The notes beneath the pieces were generated by a model that had not been told where the DNA came from, made no database searches, and worked only from the letters and a program-made list of their open reading frames with translations. From CAWHNT01 sp963830775 (GTDB lineage: Bacteria > Pseudomonadota > Alphaproteobacteria > Geminicoccales > Geminicoccaceae), in NCBI GenBank assembly GCA_963830775.1, contig CAWHNT010000037.1:186001-250000 (forward strand): DNA of 64,000 nucleotides. The letters run 5' to 3'. The position numbers and the translations under genes are program-made. Position 1 is the first letter of the stretch, and every line of letters starts with the position of its first letter. This document shows positions 10,888 to 20,427 of this stretch, in pieces.

Positions 10888-12047
10888 GTCGGAGCCGCCC
10901 TGCGCATCGGGCCAGCGCGCCGGCGGTTCAGCCAGCGCACGAGAAGGCCGCCGGAAATCAGGAGGAGAAGGACCAGCGCCAAGCCACCGGCGAGGCTCAC
11001 CGGGTCCGCGCGCGCCAGGAGATTGCCACCTTCGATCGCCGTCCGCCACACCTCGGGATAGGGGACGAGGGAGAAGACGGCGAAGAGCGTGCGCGGGTCG
11101 GCAGGCGCGCGAACGATCGGACCGGCCTCGATGTGGACCGGGAGGTTGCCCTCCTTGAGCGCCCAGCTCTGCCCACCGTCCTCGCTGCGGTACATCCCGC
11201 GATGGGTCGTCACCACGAGAGCCCTGGCCTCGCGGTCGGCAGCGATGCCGCGCACGCTCATGCCGGGCTCGGGCAGGGGTGCCCCGACCTCACGCCAGCG
11301 CAGACCTAGATCGTCGCTGACGTGGATGCGGTCGGCGGAGGCGGCCCAGACGCGGCCGGGCACGTCCGGGTCTGCAACGGCGGTGTCGATCGCCGCCCGG
11401 CCCAGCCCGCCGTCGCGCTTGAGCCAGGTGTCGCCGCCGTCCTCGCTCGCCATGAGGCGGCCGTCCACGACCGCCAGCAGCACATCGCCCGCGGGGGCCG
11501 GCGCCACCGTGAGCGTCGTGATCTCGGCCTCGGGCGGCAGCGCCTCGGCACCGCGGCGGAAGCTCTGCCCGCCGTCATCGCTGACGAACAGGCCATCCCG
11601 GCCCAGCAGGTAGACCCGCCCGGCCACGCCGAAGGCAACGGCTCGCCCGGGGGCCGCGGCCTGCGGTGCCCGGGCCCGCACCCAACCCTCCTCGCCGAAG
11701 CGGAAGACCCCGCTCGGCGAGGTGCAGACGATCGTCTGCCCGTCCGGAGCGAACGCCACGGCGAAGACCCCGCCCAGGATCACCCCCGGTGCCTCCGGCG
11801 CCCAGCTCCGGCCGCCGTTGCGGGAGCGCAGGAGGCCGAGGTCGGTGCCCATCAGCAGATGGCCCGGGTCGCGGGGATCGACGGCCACGGTGAGGGCCGC
11901 GTTGAGGAACAGGCCCACGTCCGCGCTGAGCCAGGTGACGCCCATGTCGCGGGATCGGAACAGGCCACCATAGGCGCTTGGATCGTGGGCCGTGCCGCGG
12001 CCGGCGCCGGCCAGCAGCAGCATCAGGGCCAGGACGAGCCGCCTCAA
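10884..12047 (-). CDS. Secreted BNR/sortilin-like propeller protein with C-terminal membrane anchor
   Basis: An N-terminal signal peptide (RRLVLALMLLLAGAGRGTAHD) is followed by six or more BNR/Asp-box repeats of the form SxDxGxTW (for example SRDMGVTW, SRNGGRSW, SDDGGQSF, SEDGGDTW, SEDGGQSW). This is a VPS10/photosystem-II-stability-like propeller. A hydrophobic helix near residues 365-387 (LALVLLLLISGGLLVRW) and a short Arg-rich tail (NRRRAGPMRR) fix it in the inner membrane facing the periplasm. TTG at 12047 is the chosen start because AAGGA and GGGGGAG precede it and the signal peptide then has normal length; ATG 12107 would add an unlikely leader. It is coupled by ATGA to the downstream propeller gene. 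Confidence 0.7.
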   Translation of the reverse strand: MRRLVLALMLLLAGAGRGTAHDPSAYGGLFRSRDMGVTWLSADVGLFLNAALTVAVDPRDPGHLLMGTDLGLLRSRNGGRSWAPEAPGVILGGVFAVAFAPDGQTIVCTSPSGVFRFGEEGWVRARAPQAAAPGRAVAFGVAGRVYLLGRDGLFVSDDGGQSFRRGAEALPPEAEITTLTVAPAPAGDVLLAVVDGRLMASEDGGDTWLKRDGGLGRAAIDTAVADPDVPGRVWAASADRIHVSDDLGLRWREVGAPLPEPGMSVRGIAADREARALVVTTHRGMYRSEDGGQSWALKEGNLPVHIEAGPIVRAPADPRTLFAVFSLVPYPEVWRTAIEGGNLLARADPVSLAGGLALVLLLLISGGLLVRWLNRRRAGPMRRAAPT

Positions 12048-12075
12048 CGGTTCCTTGCTCCCCCTTGAATGAGCA

Positions 12076-12103
12076 ACGGGAGCCGGCGGCGACCGGCTCC
12101 CGT
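12076..12103 (-). terminator. Perfect 11-bp inverted repeat between the lactonase and propeller genes
   Basis: ACGGGAGCCGG and its complement CCGGCTCCCGT are separated by a 6-nt loop. The repeat lies 32 bp after the stop of the lactonase gene and before the start of the propeller gene. No long U tract follows, so it may be a weak terminator or an mRNA-stabilising hairpin. Confidence 0.6.
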
Positions 12104-12134
12104 GCAAGTAGACGTCAGACTCCGCAGGGACCAG

Positions 12135-13122
12135 TTACGGCTTGCGCGAGCGTTCGCCGGTGGCCAGGGCCAGCTCCGCCATGCGCGAGCCGTTGGGGCC
12201 TTCCCAGGAGTTCTTCGTCAGCGGGTACTTGTCCGTGTAGGACAGGGGCTCGTGCGCCGAGACGCAGTTCTCGGGGCCGCCGGTGATCTTGTAGCACTTC
12301 TCGTAGGCCAGGAACTGCTGGACGGTATCGGTCTGCTGCGGGTTCGCGATCATCCAGTCGCGGATACCCTCGTAGGACGAGAAGGCATCCGAGCCGAAGA
12401 CCAGCTTGCCGACGCTGGTCGGGACCTCGAGCAACTGCGAGCCCGCGGTGTGGGCGCGGAAGGCTGGGTGGATCCGCACGCCGGGCAGGATCTCCATGTA
12501 GCCGTCGACGATCACGGCCTGGCCGCGCAGCACCTTGCCGTAGATCTCGTCCAGCGTGAGCGGGGTATAGCCGCAGGCCGGAGTGCGGTAGCAGCCGCCC
12601 GGATCGGTGTTCACCGCCTTGATCTTCGGGTGCGGATAGTTGAGCGCCCACTCGATCCCGCGCAGCTCCTCGCGCTGCACGTAGAGCGTGGCGTTGGGGA
12701 AGTCCGAGAGCTGGCCGGCATGGTCCCAGTGACCGTGGCCGATCACGATCTTCGTCACGTCGTTGGCATCGAAGCCCAGCAGCTTCAGCTGCTCCGGCAG
12801 GGCCACCCAGTGGTCCGAGCCGGTCATCTTCAGATAGTCCTGCTGCTTCCAGCCCGAATCGTAGAGGATCAGCTCGGCGCCGCACTTGATCACGCCGACA
12901 TTCACCGGCAGGTCGACCGTGCTGATGTTGTTCAAGGGATTGGTGCTGCCCGGAACGAAGGCACGGTCGGGCATGAAGGAGCCGAACGGCACGTTCATGA
13001 ACCGGCTGCTCTCGACCAGCCAGGCGGAACAGGTGGTCGAGGAGTTCTTGTGCCGCGGCACTGCCCGCAGCGCCGAACAGGGCGAGCCCTGCCGCGATCA
13101 AGGTTCCGGCCAAGCGCTTCAT
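12135..13122 (-). CDS. Secreted metallo-beta-lactamase-fold hydrolase, AHL-lactonase-like, one frameshift
   Basis: A signal peptide starts at ATG 13122 (MKRLAGTLIAAGLALFGAAG), preceded by GGGAGGAAACGCG. One extra base near 13045 (GCGGCAC for GCGCAC) shifts the frame just after the cleavage region. The mature part carries the zinc motif HGHWDH in GHGHWDHAGQL, the downstream Asp in FGSDAFSSY and a late His in HPAFRAHTAGS. The arrangement, with FPNATLYVQREEL following the motif, resembles N-acyl-homoserine lactonases (AiiA/AttM type) more than class B beta-lactamases. A periplasmic lactone hydrolase is the best guess, and the substrate is unknown. Corrected length is about 329 residues. Confidence 0.75.
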
Positions 13123-13213
13123 CGCGTTTCCTCCCTGCTCCGGACAACTCGTCCGGGCTCTCTTCTTCCCCAACAGCGACGGGTCCCGCCTTGAGGCCCG
13201 TCACCGGAAACCG

Positions 13214-13780
13214 TCAGTGTGGCCGGTACTCGCCCGGCCACAGGACATCACTGACCCTGAGCAGATCCTCCGAGGCACGGAAGCTCTTGTCCTGGGCGGT
13301 GAGCAGGAGATCGTCCCGGTTCTCGGCAGCACCCTGCACCATCTCCGCCGAGGCGGCCCCGTAGAGGCCCAGCGCGCCGACATAGCGGTCGTGGACCGGG
13401 CGCAGCGAAGCCGGCGGTGCCAGCGAGCGTACCTTGGCCGCCACCGTCTCAAGTTCGCCGCCCAACGGCCGCACCTTGGCCGCCAGCTGCTTCGGGTCGT
13501 GGTCCTCGGTCCTATAGGCGATCCCAGCGAAGGTCATCCGCACCGCCGCGAGCTTGACCTCGCTGTGCAGCGGCCAGAGAGCCGCAGCATAGGCCTCCTC
13601 CTCGGCCGTCAGCGCCCGATGGGCATCCTCCTTCATGGGCAACCGGGCCGTCGCAGCCGCCGTCGCCGAGGCACTCCTCGAGCCGACCTCGCGCTGGACC
13701 GCGTAGACCACGACACCCAGCAACGCCGCCATCACCGTGGACAGCAGGATTGCTCGTGGGCGAAGGTAGCGCCGGCTCAT
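13214..13780 (-). CDS. Inner-membrane-anchored periplasmic protein of unknown function
   Basis: The protein has 188 residues. An Arg-rich start (MSRRYLRPRA) and one membrane helix (ILLSTVMAALLGVVVYAVQ) are followed by a mostly helical periplasmic domain with heptad-like segments (LAAKVRPLGGELETVAAKVRSL). The helical part resembles a sensor-like four-helix bundle, but no output domain follows. It lies upstream of the lactonase in the same direction with a 91-bp gap, and downstream of the nickel permease gene. I do not recognise the family. Confidence 0.55.
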   Translation of the reverse strand: MSRRYLRPRAILLSTVMAALLGVVVYAVQREVGSRSASATAAATARLPMKEDAHRALTAEEEAYAAALWPLHSEVKLAAVRMTFAGIAYRTEDHDPKQLAAKVRPLGGELETVAAKVRSLAPPASLRPVHDRYVGALGLYGAASAEMVQGAAENRDDLLLTAQDKSFRASEDLLRVSDVLWPGEYRPH

Positions 13781-13878
13781 CCAGTCCCTGCTCTAGTCCG
13801 ACCCGCTGTTTGCCCGATAGTACGGCCGCCACCGGCGCCGTCAATGGTATGACTTATTGCGCTGCAGCAATAGTCTCC

Positions 13879-14736
13879 TCAATGCGGGTCCCAGCTTGGA
13901 CTCGCGGTGAACAGGCCACCGTCCATGAAGCCGATCTCGTAGACGAGGAAGAGGCCGAAGGCGAAGCTCACCAGCCCGGAAGCTACCCTGAGCTGCCAGT
14001 TGAAATGCGGCAGCCTGGCCGAGGTGAAGGCGAAGGGTGCCGCGAGCAGGACCGTGATCAGCATCATGCCCGCCACGGTCCCGGCACCGAAGAGCAGCAG
14101 GTAGGCCAGGGCCCAGCCCGGCTCGGTCACCAGGGTGAGCACCAGCAGCGCCACTGCCGCCGAGCCGGCAAGCCCGTGCACCACACCGACCAGGAGCGGC
14201 CGCACCCAGCCATAGAGCACCAGGCCGCCCAAGCGCCGGTCGAGCCGCCCGAGCGGGGTCTGCTCCTCGGCATGGCCGTGCTGCCGCTCGTCATGCCCGT
14301 GCCGATGGCTGTGGACATAGTCGCCATGGACATGGGCATGGCGATGCGGATCGTCGCCCGGACGCGCGTGCCGATGTGCCGTGCCCGGCTCCGTGCCCGG
14401 CCGCGACGTTGCGGCCTCGCGGATCACCCGCCCGGTCCCGGTGAGCGTGAGCACGCCCAGCGCCACCAGCATCAGGCCCACCGCGAACTCCATGGCGAGC
14501 CCCAGCCGCGGCGGCACCACGACCCCGAACAGGATGATGGCCCCGCCGACCACGAGCACCGTCAGCGTATGCCCGATCCCCCAGAACGCCCCGATCACCG
14601 CCGAGCCGCGCAGCGCCCGCTGCCGGCTGACGATGGTGGCGACCGCCACCACATGGTCGGCGTCGGTCGCGTGGCGGATACCGAGCAGGAAGCCCAGGAA
14701 GAGAAGCGAGGTCAGGCTGCCGAGTGACTCCGGCAT
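13879..14736 (-). CDS. NiCoT-family high-affinity nickel/cobalt transporter
   Basis: An eight-helix secondary transporter of about 285 residues. Helix 2 carries the family signature RHATDADHVVAV (HAxDADH), and the next conserved segment is FWGIGHTLTVL. The loop after helix 4 is His-rich (HRHAHVHGDYVHSHRHGH, about residues 120-145), as in HupN/NixA relatives. These proteins import Ni or Co for hydrogenase, urease or B12. The ATG at 14736 has GGAGGAAAG upstream. No nickel enzyme is visible within the window. It lies 4.1 kb from the NicO-type exporter gene in the opposite orientation. Confidence 0.88.
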   Translation of the reverse strand: MPESLGSLTSLLFLGFLLGIRHATDADHVVAVATIVSRQRALRGSAVIGAFWGIGHTLTVLVVGGAIILFGVVVPPRLGLAMEFAVGLMLVALGVLTLTGTGRVIREAATSRPGTEPGTAHRHARPGDDPHRHAHVHGDYVHSHRHGHDERQHGHAEEQTPLGRLDRRLGGLVLYGWVRPLLVGVVHGLAGSAAVALLVLTLVTEPGWALAYLLLFGAGTVAGMMLITVLLAAPFAFTSARLPHFNWQLRVASGLVSFAFGLFLVYEIGFMDGGLFTASPSWDPH

Positions 14737-15093
14737 CGGTCGCTTTCCTCCCGTCCTCGTGCGTGCCTTTGTTGAGCTCTGTTCTGCCACGGTAATGATC
14801 AGGAGGTCCACTGATTGCTCGCTCGTCAACCGGCCGGCGCCTGCACCCTCACGCTCGTGGTGCCCCCTACCTTCCGGGTGCAGCGCCACGCGGGACCAGG
14901 GCTCGGCTCGACGCCGCATTCTCGAGGCCGAGCCCCAGCTTCGCTGCCTGAGCAGCGGTGGAGCTTCTCCGCATCCGATGCGCAGTGGCCTATGGCACTT
15001 GCCACATCAGCCACACTCCTCTGACATGGGGACCCGCTCTAGCCGGCTGTCGTTCTGGCGCGGTATGAGGGGCGTCGCGGAAAGGGAGGTACC

Positions 15094-15766
15094 GTGTACG
15101 AGCTCTACTGGTCGCCCGCGACGGGTGCGTTCGTGGTCGAGGCGGTGCTTGAGGAGCTGGGGCTCGCTTACGAGCGCGTGAGCACGATCACGGGCCAGGG
15201 CGAGCATCGCAGGCCAGAGTATGTGGCGATGAACCCGCTGCAGCAGATCCCGAGCCTGCGTCCTGCCGGACGGTACGGTGATGACCGAGACCGCGGCCAT
15301 CGTCATGCATCTTTGCGACTGCCGGCCGGAGGCGGGGCTGCTGCCGGAGCCGGGTACGTCCGAGCGGGCGCGGGCCTATCGCTGGCTGGTGCTGCTGGCG
15401 GTCAACTTCTACGAGGCCGACCTGCGCTTCTACTATCCGGACCGCTATACCGCCGACCCGAATGGCCTGGAGGGGGTGAAGCAGTCGGCCGTGCAGCGGA
15501 TGGATCGGCTGCTGGAGGTGATCGAGAAAGGGCTGGAGCCCGGGCCCTGGCTCTTGGGCGAGCGCTTCTCGGCGGTCGACCTCTACCTCTTCATGCTGGC
15601 TCTGTGGCATCCGGCGCGGCAGGCGCTGCTGGACGAGTATCCACAGCTGGCAGCGCTCATGCGCCGGGTGCGGCAGCGGCCGTCCGTGGAGCGCATCTGG
15701 CGCGGGCACTATCCGGACGATGGCGAGCACCCTTGGTCGACCTGGACCGGCTCGAGCGCGTCCTGA
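15094..15766 (+). CDS. Glutathione S-transferase family protein, one frameshift
   Basis: An N-terminal thioredoxin-fold domain (MYELYWSPATGAFVVEAVLEE) with the cis-Pro region NPLQQIPSLR is followed by DGTVMTETAAIVMHL, which binds the gamma-glutamyl part of glutathione in the family. The helical C-terminal domain contains GPWLLGERFSAVDLYLF, the N-capping box. One extra C near 15263 (CGTCCTGCC for CGTCTGCC) splits the two halves. The start follows GGGAGGTACC. Substrate and role cannot be told. Confidence 0.8.
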
Positions 15767-16029
15767 TCCAGGCCGCGCGTGAGCGGCGGGCGCTCACCTA
15801 TGGTCAGGTGCTGGCGTTCTTCGAGCGCCGGGTGACGCGGATCACGGTCGGGGCCTTGTGCCGGGACCTCGGCCGGGTCGAGCGTCGGCGACAGGGGGAC
15901 GGCTGGCCCGACCTCGCCTGCCTCGTCGTGCGCAAGTCGGACGGGCTGCCCGGGGAGGGCTATTTCGCGAGCCTGCGCAAGGACGAGGGGATCGAGTGTG
16001 CGAGCGGGGGGCCGGAAGCCAGGCGCTGA
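15733..16029 (+). CDS. Small MGMT/winged-helix-like protein of unknown function
   Basis: An open frame overlapping the GST end encodes LERVLIQAARERRALTYGQV, then DLACLVVRKSDGLPGEGYF. This matches a small family often miscalled ribose-phosphate pyrophosphokinase, whose fold resembles the DNA-binding domain of O6-alkylguanine alkyltransferases (TYGQV near the helix-turn-helix). No active-site PCHR is present. TTG 15733 is the likely start. A frame change near 16000 would extend the C-terminus through ALIAARQALAFAWA, which fits the family better. The overlap of about 34 bp suggests coupling to the GST gene. Confidence 0.5.
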   Translation: MVDLDRLERVLIQAARERRALTYGQVLAFFERRVTRITVGALCRDLGRVERRRQGDGWPDLACLVVRKSDGLPGEGYFASLRKDEGIECASGGPEARR

Positions 16030-16083
16030 TCGCCGCCCGGCAGGCCCTGGCCTTCGCCTGGGCCGCCGGGATCGGCGAGGGTG

Positions 16084-16110
16084 CGGACCGCGCAGGCGAG
16101 GCGCGGTCCG
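16084..16110. terminator. Bidirectional hairpin between convergent genes
   Basis: A perfect 10-bp stem, CGGACCGCGC with GCGCGGTCCG, encloses a 7-nt loop. It sits between the 3' ends of the small MGMT-like gene (plus) and the ferritin-like gene (minus), the expected place for a shared terminator. Confidence 0.6.
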
Positions 16111-16117
16111 GCAAGGG

Positions 16118-16627
16118 TCAGACGGCGGCGCGGGCGCCCGCCGACTCGCGCTCCATGTAGGCGCGGGTGATGGGCTCGATCAGCTGCCCCAGCTTCTGGC
16201 CCGCCGCCTCCTCCTGGCGCAGGATCTCGCGGCAGGTCTGGGCGACGCTGGGCTCGCCCACATCCTCGGCCATGGCGATCAGCGAGCGATAGGCGGCCTG
16301 CTCGAAATGCTCGAAGGCGTAGAGCGCGAAGAGGTCCTTCAGCACCTCGTCCCCGGCCATGGCGTGGACCATCGCCTGCATGTTGCCGGCGAGCTTGGTC
16401 GCGAACTCCTTGAGCGCGGACGGCGTCTCGCCGAAGCGGCCGAGGCACTCCTGGACCAGTTGCTGCTGCCGCTCGGTCTCGCTGATGTGCTGGGCGACCG
16501 CCGCCTTCAGCTGCGGGTAATGCTCAAGACGGTCGTGGGTGTTGCGCATGGTCGAGAGCGCCTGCCCCTCCACCGCGTAGGCGTTGCGCAGGCCGACGAT
16601 CAGGATGTCGCGCTTGCTGCTGGTCAT
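16118..16627 (-). CDS. DUF892 (YciF-like) ferritin-like protein
   Basis: The protein has 169 residues, all helical. It carries repeated Glu and His residues typical of DUF892 ferritin-like bundles (LRNAYAVEGQAL, HISETERQQQLVQECL, YAFEHFEQAAYRSLIAMAE, CREILRQEEAAGQKL). Such proteins are induced under osmotic or general stress, and their metal centre is not well characterised. The ATG at 16627 has TTGGAGGAGCTAGCACC upstream. It is transcribed away from the secreted-protein gene starting at 16700, so the 72-bp gap should hold two promoters. Confidence 0.8.
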   Translation of the reverse strand: MTSSKRDILIVGLRNAYAVEGQALSTMRNTHDRLEHYPQLKAAVAQHISETERQQQLVQECLGRFGETPSALKEFATKLAGNMQAMVHAMAGDEVLKDLFALYAFEHFEQAAYRSLIAMAEDVGEPSVAQTCREILRQEEAAGQKLGQLIEPITRAYMERESAGARAAV

Positions 16628-16699
16628 GGTGCTAGCTCCTCCAATAGCGAGAAATTCTCGGGGCCGACGCCGGCCCGATGCCGTCAAAACGGCCACTGG

Positions 16700-17341
16700 A
16701 TGGACGTGTTCCGCTTGTGCGCGTGGGCTCTCAGTGTCGCTACCTTCCTGGTTGGAGCCGGATCGGCGGTCGCCGCACCGGTGACCCTGAACGGCATCAC
16801 CTTCAGTGACGAGCTGGGCGGGGTGGTGATCCATGGGGGCTCGGGCACAGGGTCGACCCAGGACCCGTTCGTGCTGGTCGAGGAGATCACGGACGAGGGG
16901 CCGGCCATCCTCACCGTGCGCGGGATGGAGAGCCGGATCGGCCGCGAGATGGGGCCGCAGGCACTGGCCGGCTTCGCGCTGATCAAGGTGGTGACCAACA
17001 GCACCCGGCACGACTGGAACGCGTTCGAGCTGGAGCTGCGGCAGGACCTCAAGAAGCCCAGCACCTACGAGGACGGCCTCTCCTTCGCCCAGGCGCAGCG
17101 CGACCTCAGCGGCTTCGCCGCCGACCGCTACGGCCGGGTGCGCCGCAACGACGAGCCGCTGGACGCCGTGGAGTTCGACGACGGCACCGTGCGCCGCGGC
17201 GAGGTGGTGACCGTGCGGATGATGGTCACCGACTACACGCCGACGGCCGAGTTCTTCCTCCTCCAGCGCCGGGAGGGCGAGGTGGCCGGTCTCGTCTCAC
17301 GTCAGGCCATGGCTGCGACGTCTCTCCAGCCGGTCCAGTAG
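16700..17341 (+). CDS. Secreted protein of unknown function
   Basis: The 213-residue precursor has a signal peptide MDVFRLCAWALSVATFLVGA with cleavage after AVAAP. The mature domain contains GGVVIHGGSGTGSTQDPFVLVEEI and ends in a basic region. It has no cysteines and no recognised catalytic motif. It appears single-copy here and is unlinked to its neighbours. The last 45 bp overlap the 3' end of the TRAP permease gene on the other strand. Function unknown. Confidence 0.6.
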   Translation: MDVFRLCAWALSVATFLVGAGSAVAAPVTLNGITFSDELGGVVIHGGSGTGSTQDPFVLVEEITDEGPAILTVRGMESRIGREMGPQALAGFALIKVVTNSTRHDWNAFELELRQDLKKPSTYEDGLSFAQAQRDLSGFAADRYGRVRRNDEPLDAVEFDDGTVRRGEVVTVRMMVTDYTPTAEFFLLQRREGEVAGLVSRQAMAATSLQPVQ

Positions 17342-19172
17342 GAGGGCTGCCATCCCGAGCCCGAGCCCCAGCGCGTCGGTGATGGGCTCGGGCACGATCA
17401 GGCACACGGCACCGGCCAGCAGAAGTGCCCGCGGCAGCAGGCCCAAGGCACCCACCAGCCATCCCTCCGTGGCGCAGGCGAGCATGACCACGCCCAGCGA
17501 GGCGGTCGCCAGCACGCCCAGCACGGGCAGGAGATCGCCTTGCGCCAGGAGCAGAGGCGAGACGAAGAACATGAACGGCACGATGAAGGTGGCGAGCCCG
17601 AGCTTGAGGGCGATGAGGGAGGTTCGCCAGGGGTCGGCCTTGGCCATGCCGGCGGCGGCGAAGGAGGCCAGCGCCACGGGCGGCGTGATCGCCGAGATGA
17701 TGGCGTAGTAGAAGATGAACATGTGCGCCACCAGGGGCTCTATGCCCAGCCGCATCAGCCCGGGTGCGATCACGGAAGCCGCGATGGCGTAGGCCGCCGT
17801 GGTCGGCATGCCCATGCCGAGCACCAGTGCCACCAGCATCGCGAACAGCATGGCCAGCACCTGGTTGCCGGCCGCCAGGCCCAGAAGGAGCTGCGAGAAG
17901 CGGCCGCCGATGCCGGTGAGGGCTATCACCCCCACCACGATGCCGGCACAGGCGCAGACGGCGACGAGCTGGAGCACGTCGCGAGCGGCACGCTCGAGGC
18001 CGGCGAAGAGGCGCCTGGGCCCGACCGCGTGCGCGCGGTCGAGCCAGCTCACGGCGATGGCGGCGGCGATCCCGAGCGTGCCGGCCCGGAACGCCGAGTA
18101 GCCCATCAGCAAGGTGGCCACGAGGGCGACGAGCGGCGTGAACAGGTAGACCTTCCGCGCCATCGCGGGCAGCGAGGGCAGCTCGGCCAGCGGCAGGCCC
18201 TGGAGCCCAAGCTTGCGCGCGTTCAGCTCCACATGCGCGTAGCAGGCGACGTAGAAGAGGAGGCACGGGATCACGGCCGCGAGCGCTATCTCGCCATAGG
18301 GGATGCCGGTGATCTCGGCCATGAGGAAGGCGCCGGCACCCAGCACGGGCGGGGTGATCTGGCCACCGGTCGAGGAGGTGGCCTCGATCGCGGCCGCGGT
18401 CTCCCGGTCATAGCCCACGCGCCGCATCATCGGGATGGTGAAGGCGCCGGACGCCACGACGTTGGCGACCGAGCTGCCGCTGATCGAGCCGAAGAGCACG
18501 CCCGAGAGCACGGTGGCCTTGGCCGGCCCGCCGCGCGACCAGCCGAAGAGCGCCATCGAGAGGTCGTTGAAGTAGTCGCCGACGCGGGAGACCTGGAGGA
18601 AGGCGCCGAAGGCCACGAACAGGATCAGGTAGGTGGAGGAGACCGAGGTGGTGATGCCGAGGATGCCCTGGTCGCTGTAGATGTAGGTGAAGAAGCGGGC
18701 CGGGTCGTAGCCGCGGTGATAGAGCACGCCGGGCAGCCAGGGGCCGGCGAAGGCGTAGAGGATGAAGGCCGTGGCGATCAGCGGCAGGGCCGGGCCGGCG
18801 GTGCGCCGCGTGATCTCCAGCACGAGCAGCGTGCCGACGACGCCCAGCGCCACGTCGCCAGCCGTGTAGATGGCACCAGCACGGAAGAGCAGGCCGTCCA
18901 GCTCCACCCAGATATAGGCGGCACAGGCAATGGCGGCCGCCATCAGGGCCCAATCCCACCACGGCACCCGCCTCCGATGCGCCGGCCCGGGCAGGGTAGA
19001 GGGCCAGGATCAGCACGGCACCGCCGGCCACGTGGATCGCCCGGAACAGCCAGGGGTCGATCGGGTAGAGATTGAGGACGATCAGGTGGAAGACGGTGAA
19101 GGAGACGGCGAGCAGGGCCACCAGCCGTCCCTGCCAGCCCTGGAGCCGCCTTGTTCCGCCTTCCGCATCCAC
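17297..19172 (-). CDS. TRAP transporter fused permease (4TM/12TM, TAXI type), one frameshift
   Basis: A long hydrophobic protein joining the small and large TRAP permease subunits. The large part carries conserved DctM-like segments: SGSSVANVVASGAFTIPMMR, GGQITPPVLGAGAFL and LGMGMPTTAAYAI. The N-terminal helices (LVALLAVSFTVFHLIVLNLY) are separated from the rest by one extra G near 18965 (GCGGGTGCC for GCGGTGCC), after which VPWWDWALMAAA continues. A GTG at 19172 is the likely start. It lies 38 bp behind the TAXI binding protein gene, its partner. The cargo of TAXI systems is poorly known, often glutamate or other carboxylates. Confidence 0.85.
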
Positions 19173-19209
19173 CTCAGATGGGCCGGTGTCGCCCGGCCCG
19201 GCCGCCGCC

Positions 19210-20194
19210 TCAGGCGCCGACAAGCTGATCGGGGATGGTGAAGCCCTTCTCGCGGTAGTAGCGCGCGGCACCGGGATGGAACGGCAGGAAGCTGTTCTTG
19301 GCCACGTTCTCGGGCAGGGTCTCCTTGGCCGCGGCGTGACCCCTCACCAGCTCGTCATGGCTGGCATGGACAGCCTCGACGATCGCATGCGCGAGATCCT
19401 CGGGCAGGCTCTTGTGGCAGATCGCGAAGTTGAACACGCCCAGCGTCGGCTGGTCGCTCGTGACGCCGCGGTAGGTGCCGGCCGGGACCCGGGTCTCGCT
19501 GAGCTCCGGCATGGCGGTCTTGAGCTTCGCGATCTCGTCGGCAGTGAAGCTGAAGAACACCACCTCGTTGGTGGCCTCGAGCTCGGAGTAGGCCGGAAAC
19601 GGCAGGCCAGCGGCGAAGGCGAAGCAGTCGATCAGCCCGTCGGCGAGCTGGCTCGCCATGTCGGCGGCCTGGCCGTTGGCGATCGTGACGTCGAGCCCCA
19701 GCTCCTTGAACATCAGCGGGAAGTAGGTGCCGGGCGTGCCGGCGCGCGGGCCTACGCCCACCCGCTTGCCTGCGAGCGCTGCCACGCCGTCGATGCCCGA
19801 GCGCTTCAGGGCCGCGAAGTGGAAGAGCGTGTCGTACATCGGGAACAGGGCGCGGATGTCCCGGAACATCTGCCCCTTGGTCCACTCGCCCTTGCCTTCC
19901 CAGGCCTGGAGCGCCACGCCCATCGTGGTCATCCCAAGCTCGAGATCCCCGTTCTGGACCAGGATGATGTTCTGGTTCGGCCCCTGCGTCTGCTGGGTGT
20001 TGATCGGCACGCCGATCCGCTCGCCGACCAGGGTGGCCCAGGTCTGGCCGTAGACGAAGAAGGTGCCGCCGACCGAGGCCGTGCCGAGCGTGAGGGCGCG
20101 GGGCCAGCCCGGCCTTCGCCTGGGCGAGTGCCGGCCACGGCATCGCCGCGATCCCCAGTGCGAAGGGGAAGAGCTCGCGTCGGCGCAGGCTCAT
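19210..20194 (-). CDS. TAXI-family TRAP transporter solute-binding protein, one frameshift
   Basis: A signal peptide from ATG 20194 (MSLRRRELFPFALGIAAM, with cleavage near PALAQA) is followed, after one extra base near 20108, by LTLGTASVGGTFFVYGQTWA, the N-terminal signature of TAXI proteins. Later segments are GELGMTTMG-like (LELGMTTMGVAL), GVGPRAGTPGTYFP and LPFHPGAARYYREKG at the C-terminus. Corrected length is 328 residues. It is followed immediately by the fused permease gene, forming a complete two-gene TRAP system. Confidence 0.85.
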
Positions 20195-20427
20195 GACGGG
20201 GAACTCCCTGTTCGTGGCCGGCGGCAGCTTGAGACGCCGCCACAGCCATTCTTCTCGTGCGTCGCCCGGCCTTGGCAGCCGGGCTGACGGCAGGTTAGTG
20301 CCAGGCTCGGGATCATTGAAACACAAGCATGCGACAGGCGCATGCGCCGGAAACACAAGGCCGCGACACCAGCGCGGCCGCGCCGCCGGCATCTGCACCT
20401 TCACCTTCCATCGTGGAGCATCTGTCC

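Noticed and set aside
12135..13122. Class B beta-lactamase
   Set aside because: The HGHWDH motif and following sequence resemble lactonases more than beta-lactamases.
17540..19075. 511-codon plus-strand frame opposite the TRAP permease
   Set aside because: Repetitive Gly/Arg/Asp/His composition typical of an antisense frame over a membrane protein gene.
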